9,669 bases of DNA. Origin: Chthoniobacterales bacterium. GTDB taxonomy: Bacteria > Verrucomicrobiota > Verrucomicrobiia > Chthoniobacterales > UBA10450. The DNA is taken from positions 1 through 9,669 of the forward strand of contig JACDBM010000314.1 in the NCBI GenBank assembly GCA_013694945.1. The letters run 5' to 3'. The notes under the pieces were generated by a model. It was not told the origin of the DNA. It saw only the letters and a list, made by a program, of their open reading frames with translations, and did no database searches. A program made the translations under genes and the position numbers. Of the stretch, positions 6,642-9,669 are shown piece by piece. Position 1 is the first letter of the stretch; every line of letters starts with the position of its first letter.

Positions 6642-6655
6642 GGCGCCACGGCGCC
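6642..6655 (-). repeat. GC-rich palindrome upstream of ubiD
   Basis: GGCGCC occurs twice (6642-6647 and 6650-6655) separated by two bases, so the block can form a tight GC hairpin nine bases before the ubiD start codon. It falls where a ribosome site would lie, so it might limit ubiD translation. There is no T-tract, so it is not a terminator. Confidence 0.4.
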
Positions 6656-6673
6656 AGCTATCAGCCTTCCGCG

Positions 6674-7249
6674 TTAATAAAACCGAGGGGCAGGCAAATA
6701 CTGATAGGCGATCACGCGTCCATTTTCAAAAGAGACCGTCCGCTCGGGATAGCTCACCACTGAAGTGCGGTTATAAAAGAAGGGGTCGAAAAACGGATCG
6801 TAATAGAAGCCGCCGTAGCCGCCGCGCCGGTGATGGCGGTAACCACGCCCGCCATAACCGAACCCGCCGCCATAACCCAATCCCCTGTAACCGAATCCGC
6901 CGCCGAAGCCATAGCCGTAACCAAAGCCGGCATACGGACCGTAGAGAAACGGGCTGGGGTAATAGTCGCCGGCGGCGGTGTCGAAATAGATCCAGGTTTC
7001 TACTGCGCTGCCCCGATTCCTGCCCACCGCGCGTTGGTTCGGTGCTCCCCAGGCGATGTAGACTGCGTCTTGCGACATCCCTTCGCGAATTCGTCCCTGG
7101 GCGACCAGCGCCTGATCCGTGGAGGACAGGCGTTGGTAAACTTCCGGCCGTTCTGAGATGCGCGTCTGCGGCGTCGAGCAACCGCCGAAGAGAAGCAACG
7201 CCGACGCGATCGTGCTAACGGCGAGCGTCCGGGGAATGAAGTGCCGCAT
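6674..7249 (-). CDS. Lipoprotein with BamE/SmpA-like segment and Gly/Tyr-rich tail
   Basis: The start is placed at the ATG at 7249, giving 191 residues, because a signal peptide begins there; the frame is open further upstream to 7351 but without any sensible N-terminus. Residues 1-24 form a lipoprotein signal: MRHFIPR, a hydrophobic core, then LLLFGGC with Cys24 lipidated. The -3 residue is Phe, slightly off the usual Leu. Residues 40-89 (STDQALVAQGRIREGMSQDA, then VYIAWGAPNQRA and ETWIYF) resemble the small BamE/SmpA fold, where a GMS..V...WG.P pattern is typical. Residues 100-160 are low-complexity Gly, Tyr and Phe repeats (GYGGGFGYGG type), followed by a basic His/Arg patch. The ending is ordered again (SFENGRVIAYQYLP). 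It is probably an envelope protein of unknown role. The gene lies 40 bp before ubiD on the same strand and is divergent from moaA. Confidence 0.8.
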   Translation of the reverse strand: MRHFIPRTLAVSTIASALLLFGGCSTPQTRISERPEVYQRLSSTDQALVAQGRIREGMSQDAVYIAWGAPNQRAVGRNRGSAVETWIYFDTAAGDYYPSPFLYGPYAGFGYGYGFGGGFGYRGLGYGGGFGYGGRGYRHHRRGGYGGFYYDPFFDPFFYNRTSVVSYPERTVSFENGRVIAYQYLPAPRFY

Positions 7250-7261
7250 TAGTTTGGAACA

Positions 7262-7287
7262 ATTATCACCGCCGTAGTTTACGTCAA
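7262..7287 (-). promoter_or_regulatory. Possible promoter for the lipoprotein-ubiD unit
   Basis: On the minus strand TTGACG (7287-7282) matches the -35 consensus in five of six bases. GATAAT (7267-7262) matches the -10 in five of six, but the spacer is only 14 bases; TAATTG two bases further on gives 16. It lies just ahead of the ATG at 7249, in the divergent gap shared with moaA. The short spacer and very short leader make this tentative. Confidence 0.25.
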
Positions 7288-7338
7288 CGTGAGTAGACAC
7301 CTTGATTGAACGGCTCTGCGCCCATAAAGTTGCGCCGC

Positions 7339-8340
7339 ATGCAGGACCCATTCGGACATCGCATCTCCTATCTGCGCGTCTCGATTACTGACCGCTGCAA
7401 TGAACGGTGCACCTATTGCATGCCCCGCGAACTCCAGGAATGGCTCCCGCGCGAGGGCATCCTAAGCTTCGAGGAAACACTGCGCCTCGTCCGCGTCGCT
7501 TCACGCCTCGGTGTGCGAAAAGTGCGCGTAACTGGTGGCGAGCCGCTCACGCGCCGCAACGTGCTCTCCTTTTGCGCGGAGCTGTGTCGTATCCCCGGCA
7601 TCGATGACGTTGGATTCTCCACGAATGGAACGTTGCTCGCCCGGGAGGCGTCGCCTGGAGTTCCCATGGCGTCCGCCTTGCACGCGGCCGGTGTGCGAAC
7701 CGTGAATGTCTCGCTCGATACGCTCGACCGCGACGCGTATCGCCTAACGACTGGTCGCGATCTGCTCCCGGAAGCTCTCGCGGGAATTAATTCCGCGATC
7801 GCAGCCGGCTTCGAGCTGATCAAACTCAACTGCGTTCTGATGCGCGGGCGCAATGAAGAGCAGCTTGCTCCGCTCGTCGAATATGCCGGCGCCCGGGGCC
7901 TGCTTCTACGGTTCATCGAGTTGATGCCGGTGAGCACGAGCGAAGTCCTGAGCGATGCCAACTTCCTTCCCATTCGCGAAACGCAACGACTGCTCGAGGC
8001 TCGCTACGGTTCACTCGTGCCGGAACCGCACTTCCGCACCAACGGCCCGGCCACTTATTTCCAGCTTCCGGGGCGCGCCCAGCGCATTGGTTTCATCGGC
8101 GCGATGACGAATCTTCACTTCTGCGAAAGCTGCAACAAGCTGCGTCTCACCTGCGACGGCAAGCTGCGGCCCTGTCTCGGCAGCTATCTTGAATTCGACA
8201 TTCTCAGTGTAATGCGTGCTGGCGCGACGGATGCCGAGCTCGAGCGCTTCTTTCTCGACGTGGTGGAGCGTAAGCCGGAGCAACACGACTTCCGCGGGAA
8301 CTACCAGACAAACCGCAAGATGGTGGCGATTGGAGGCTAA
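7339..8340 (+). CDS. moaA: GTP 3',8-cyclase, molybdenum cofactor biosynthesis protein MoaA
   Basis: This radical-SAM enzyme converts GTP to 3',8-cyclo-7,8-dihydro-GTP, the first step of molybdopterin synthesis in the cytoplasm. The start is placed at the ATG at 7339 (333 residues) because homologues begin just before DPFGR/H...YLRVSITDRCN; a TTG at 7306 would only add 11 unrelated residues. The N-terminal SAM [4Fe-4S] cluster ligands are C20, C24 and C27 in RCNERCTYC. The SAM-contact motif is VTGGEPLTRR (64-73). The second cluster, which binds GTP, uses C262, C265 and C279, with the family spacing CxxC-x13-C. The protein ends in the essential double glycine (VAIGG). Every catalytic feature is intact. 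The stop codon abuts the moaC start, so the two are translationally coupled. Confidence 0.96.
   Translation: MQDPFGHRISYLRVSITDRCNERCTYCMPRELQEWLPREGILSFEETLRLVRVASRLGVRKVRVTGGEPLTRRNVLSFCAELCRIPGIDDVGFSTNGTLLAREASPGVPMASALHAAGVRTVNVSLDTLDRDAYRLTTGRDLLPEALAGINSAIAAGFELIKLNCVLMRGRNEEQLAPLVEYAGARGLLLRFIELMPVSTSEVLSDANFLPIRETQRLLEARYGSLVPEPHFRTNGPATYFQLPGRAQRIGFIGAMTNLHFCESCNKLRLTCDGKLRPCLGSYLEFDILSVMRAGATDAELERFFLDVVERKPEQHDFRGNYQTNRKMVAIGG
8332..8336 (+). promoter_or_regulatory. Ribosome binding site for moaC inside moaA
   Basis: GGAGG lies in the last codons of moaA, four bases before the moaC ATG. It is one of the few strong Shine-Dalgarno sites in the window; most other starts here lack one. 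Its position supports coupled translation of moaA and moaC. Confidence 0.7.
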
Positions 8341-8793
8341 ATGGCGCGCCTCTCGCACGTGGCCGAAGACGGCAGCGCCCGCATGGTGGACGTTTCGTCG
8401 AAGCCGGTCAGCGCGCGTGAAGCCACGGCCGGCGGGAGGATCGCACTTCGTCCCGAAACGCTCGCATTGATTTCGGAGAACAAGATTGCAAAGGGAAATG
8501 TCTTCGCGACAGCGCGCATCGCGGGCGTGCAGGCAGCGAAGCAGACTTCGCAGTTGATCCCGCTGTGCCACGGTTTGAACCTCAGCCATGTCGACATCCA
8601 GCTCTCGTTAGGCGACAAAGACGTCGAAGCGAAGTGTATCGCGCGGACGGCGGCTCAAACCGGGGTGGAAATGGAAGCTTTAACCGGCGTTACTGTCGCG
8701 CTCCTGACGATCTACGACATGTGCAAAGCGGTCGACAAAGAGATGGAAATGTCTGGAATTCGATTGCTCGAGAAAACGAAGCGCCATGTTTAG
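8341..8793 (+). CDS. moaC: Cyclic pyranopterin monophosphate synthase MoaC
   Basis: MoaC rearranges the MoaA product 3',8-cyclo-7,8-dihydro-GTP to cyclic pyranopterin monophosphate. The 150-residue product is near the usual 155-160. It opens with the typical LSHVAEDGSARMVDVSSK. Active-site candidates are K51 (IAKGNVFATARIAG), H77 in IPLCHGLNLSHVD, and D126 and K129 in TIYDMCKAVDK, equivalent to the catalytic Asp/Lys pair of the E. coli enzyme. EMEALTGVTVALLTIYD is the family hallmark. The ATG follows the moaA TAA with no gap, with GGAGG as ribosome site, so it is the second gene of the operon. The C-terminus ends soon after the conserved IRLLEKT. No anomalies are seen. Confidence 0.96.
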   Translation: MARLSHVAEDGSARMVDVSSKPVSAREATAGGRIALRPETLALISENKIAKGNVFATARIAGVQAAKQTSQLIPLCHGLNLSHVDIQLSLGDKDVEAKCIARTAAQTGVEMEALTGVTVALLTIYDMCKAVDKEMEMSGIRLLEKTKRHV

Positions 8794-8809
8794 GCGTGGC
8801 CTCTCCCGT

Positions 8810-8836
8810 CTTGTCTACGCGGCTCGGGATGACAAG
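8810..8836. repeat. Stem-loop, possible dispersed repeat, between moaC and mogA
   Basis: CTTGTC (8810-8815) pairs with GACAAG (8831-8836) around a 15-base loop. Read on the minus strand the element is CTTGTCATCCCGAGCCGCGTAGACAAG-like, and the core GTCATCCCGAGCC looks like the TGTCATCCCGAGC intergenic repeats that I recall from many bacterial genomes. This is recollection, not a search. There is no T-run on either side. It splits moaC from mogA by 72 bp. Confidence 0.4.
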
Positions 8837-8865
8837 CTTTGCCAGTCGATCCGTACTCGTTAGTT

Positions 8866-9348
8866 ATGCAGATTGCGGTTGGCATTCTCACCATCTCTGA
8901 TCGTGCTTCGGGCGGAGACTACGCCGATCTCGGCGGGCCGGCTTTGAAGAAGTTCGCCGAAGACTGCGGCTGGCAGGTGCAAAGCGAAGCGATCATACCC
9001 GACGAGATAACCCGTATTCAGGAAACGATTCGCGCCTTCAGTGCGCAACGTTGCGGACTCATCCTCGCGACGGGTGGAACCGGCATTGCGGCGCGCGACG
9101 TCACGCCAGAAGCAATCCGCGCGATCATGCGCGTCGAGCTGCCGGGGTTCGGCGAAGCGATGCGAATGGAATCACTAAAGATTACGCCTAACGCTATTCT
9201 CTCGCGTAGTCTCGCGGCCGTTGTCAATCAATCGTTAGTCGTCGCCCTGCCGGGCAAACCTTCCGGCGCGGTCGAATGCCTTGGCTTTGTCGTGGGAGCT
9301 ATCCCGCATGCCGTCGCCCTCGCGCAGCGCATGCCGACTTCCTGCTGA
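8866..9348 (+). CDS. mogA: Molybdopterin adenylyltransferase (MogA/MoaB family)
   Basis: This cytoplasmic enzyme activates molybdopterin by adenylylation before MoeA inserts molybdate. The start is put at the ATG at 8866 (160 residues), since family members begin just before I.VGILTISDR; a TTG at 8839 would add nine unrelated residues. The family motifs are GILTISDRASGGDYAD at the N-terminus, LILATGGTGIAARDVTPEA (residues 65-83, the MPT-binding GTG loop with its Asp) and the C-terminal VVALPGKPSGAVECL. Some bacteria carry MoaB in this slot, with a similar fold and no proven adenylylation; the sequence alone does not fully separate them. It follows moaC on the same strand after a 72-bp gap, so it is probably the third operon gene. 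Its last 114 bases overlap an unrecognised minus-strand frame. Confidence 0.9.
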   Translation: MQIAVGILTISDRASGGDYADLGGPALKKFAEDCGWQVQSEAIIPDEITRIQETIRAFSAQRCGLILATGGTGIAARDVTPEAIRAIMRVELPGFGEAMRMESLKITPNAILSRSLAAVVNQSLVVALPGKPSGAVECLGFVVGAIPHAVALAQRMPTSC

Positions 9349-9669
9349 CAACGCGAGCCACCTTTGCCGGAACGTGAGCTCGGCGTCAGTTGGAACCACT
9401 AGGGAAATTATGGTCCATTCGCGCGTTGAGCGAACGCCGGAAATGCGGAGAGCCCTGATCGCGTTCTGAGGTCGCTCATTTTCGGGCCAAATCAGCAGTT
9501 GCATCAGCTTGTGGCCATTTTCCGAAAGGCGAGCGTTCTCCCCGCTCCCGCTGATCACGCCGCGCGTCATGTTGGAATAATCACCGCCGCGTTTCTTCAC
9601 GTAGGACAGAACCGGCGCCGCCACTGACGTTTCTTTCGCCTCTGCTTCGAGCGGCACGCCCGCGCGGTT
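9235..9669 (-). CDS. Unrecognised ORF, partial at the right edge
   Basis: A minus-strand frame is open from the window edge to its stop at 9235-9237, with at least 144 residues. The first 80 or so visible residues read like a soluble protein with mixed helix-type composition (LSYVKKRGGDYSNMTRGVIS, then LSENGHKLMQLLIWPENERP). I recognise no family or motif. The last 37 residues overlap mogA antisense and are rich in Arg, Asp and Ala, so the true end may lie before 9348, perhaps hidden by a frameshift. The + strand between 9349 and 9669 shows no recognisable gene of its own. If this frame is not real, those 321 bases are non-coding as far as I can tell. Confidence 0.4.
   Translation of the reverse strand, partial: NRAGVPLEAEAKETSVAAPVLSYVKKRGGDYSNMTRGVISGSGENARLSENGHKLMQLLIWPENERPQNAIRALRISGVRSTREWTIISLVVPTDAELTFRQRWLALSAGSRHALREGDGMRDSSHDKAKAFDRAGRFARQGDD

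Noticed and set aside
6016..7218. 400-codon open frame on the + strand
   Set aside because: It lies antisense to ubiD and the lipoprotein gene, both of which have clear family motifs or signal peptides. Its product is rich in Arg, His and Pro, as expected for the reverse frame of GC-rich coding DNA.

Overview
The window looks like chromosomal DNA from a GC-rich Gram-negative bacterium, most plausibly a soil Verrucomicrobium (Chthoniobacterales/Udaeobacter-like). The reasons are a signal peptidase I with a long insertion, lipoprotein genes, few Shine-Dalgarno sites, short direct and inverted repeats between genes, and a hopanoid-type prenyl synthase. The taxonomy is inference from gene content, with no database search. 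I see no rRNA, tRNA, CRISPR array, transposase or phage gene. The content is mostly housekeeping plus metal efflux.

Left part (1-2332, + strand): the last 41 codons of a heavy-metal P1B-type ATPase, then a cation diffusion facilitator (CzcD-like) gene. Together they look like a Zn/Cd/Co efflux pair. The CDF gene carries a clear one-base frameshift near its 3' end: restoring a single A at about 1048 gives a normal 300-residue protein ending at 1139. Nested inverted repeats follow, then signal peptidase I (lepB).

Middle (2333-5177, + strand): an 8-bp tandem repeat with inverted copies, a polytopic membrane protein of unknown function, an overlapping squalene/phytoene synthase-family gene (HpnD-like), and a small glycine-zipper lipoprotein gene. 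The last ends in a good intrinsic terminator, whose stem overlaps the stop codon of the convergent ubiD gene.

Minus-strand block (7249-5161): a lipoprotein with a BamE/SmpA-like segment and a Gly/Tyr-rich tail is followed 40 bp later by a prenylated-FMN-dependent UbiD-family decarboxylase, probably as one transcription unit. The quinone-type decarboxylase and the prenyl synthase both fit isoprenoid/quinone membrane chemistry, but they are separate units.

Right part (7339-9348, + strand): moaA-moaC-mogA, a partial molybdenum cofactor operon. MoaA and MoaC convert GTP to cyclic pyranopterin monophosphate, and MogA adenylylates molybdopterin. moaD, moaE and moeA are not in the window. A 72-bp gap between moaC and mogA holds a repeat-like stem-loop. 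At the right edge an unrecognised minus-strand reading frame enters from outside and overlaps the 3' end of mogA.

I do not see a convincing new multi-gene system. The points most worth a second look are the CDF frameshift, the unknown membrane protein overlapping the prenyl synthase gene, the repeats between genes and the unknown edge ORF.
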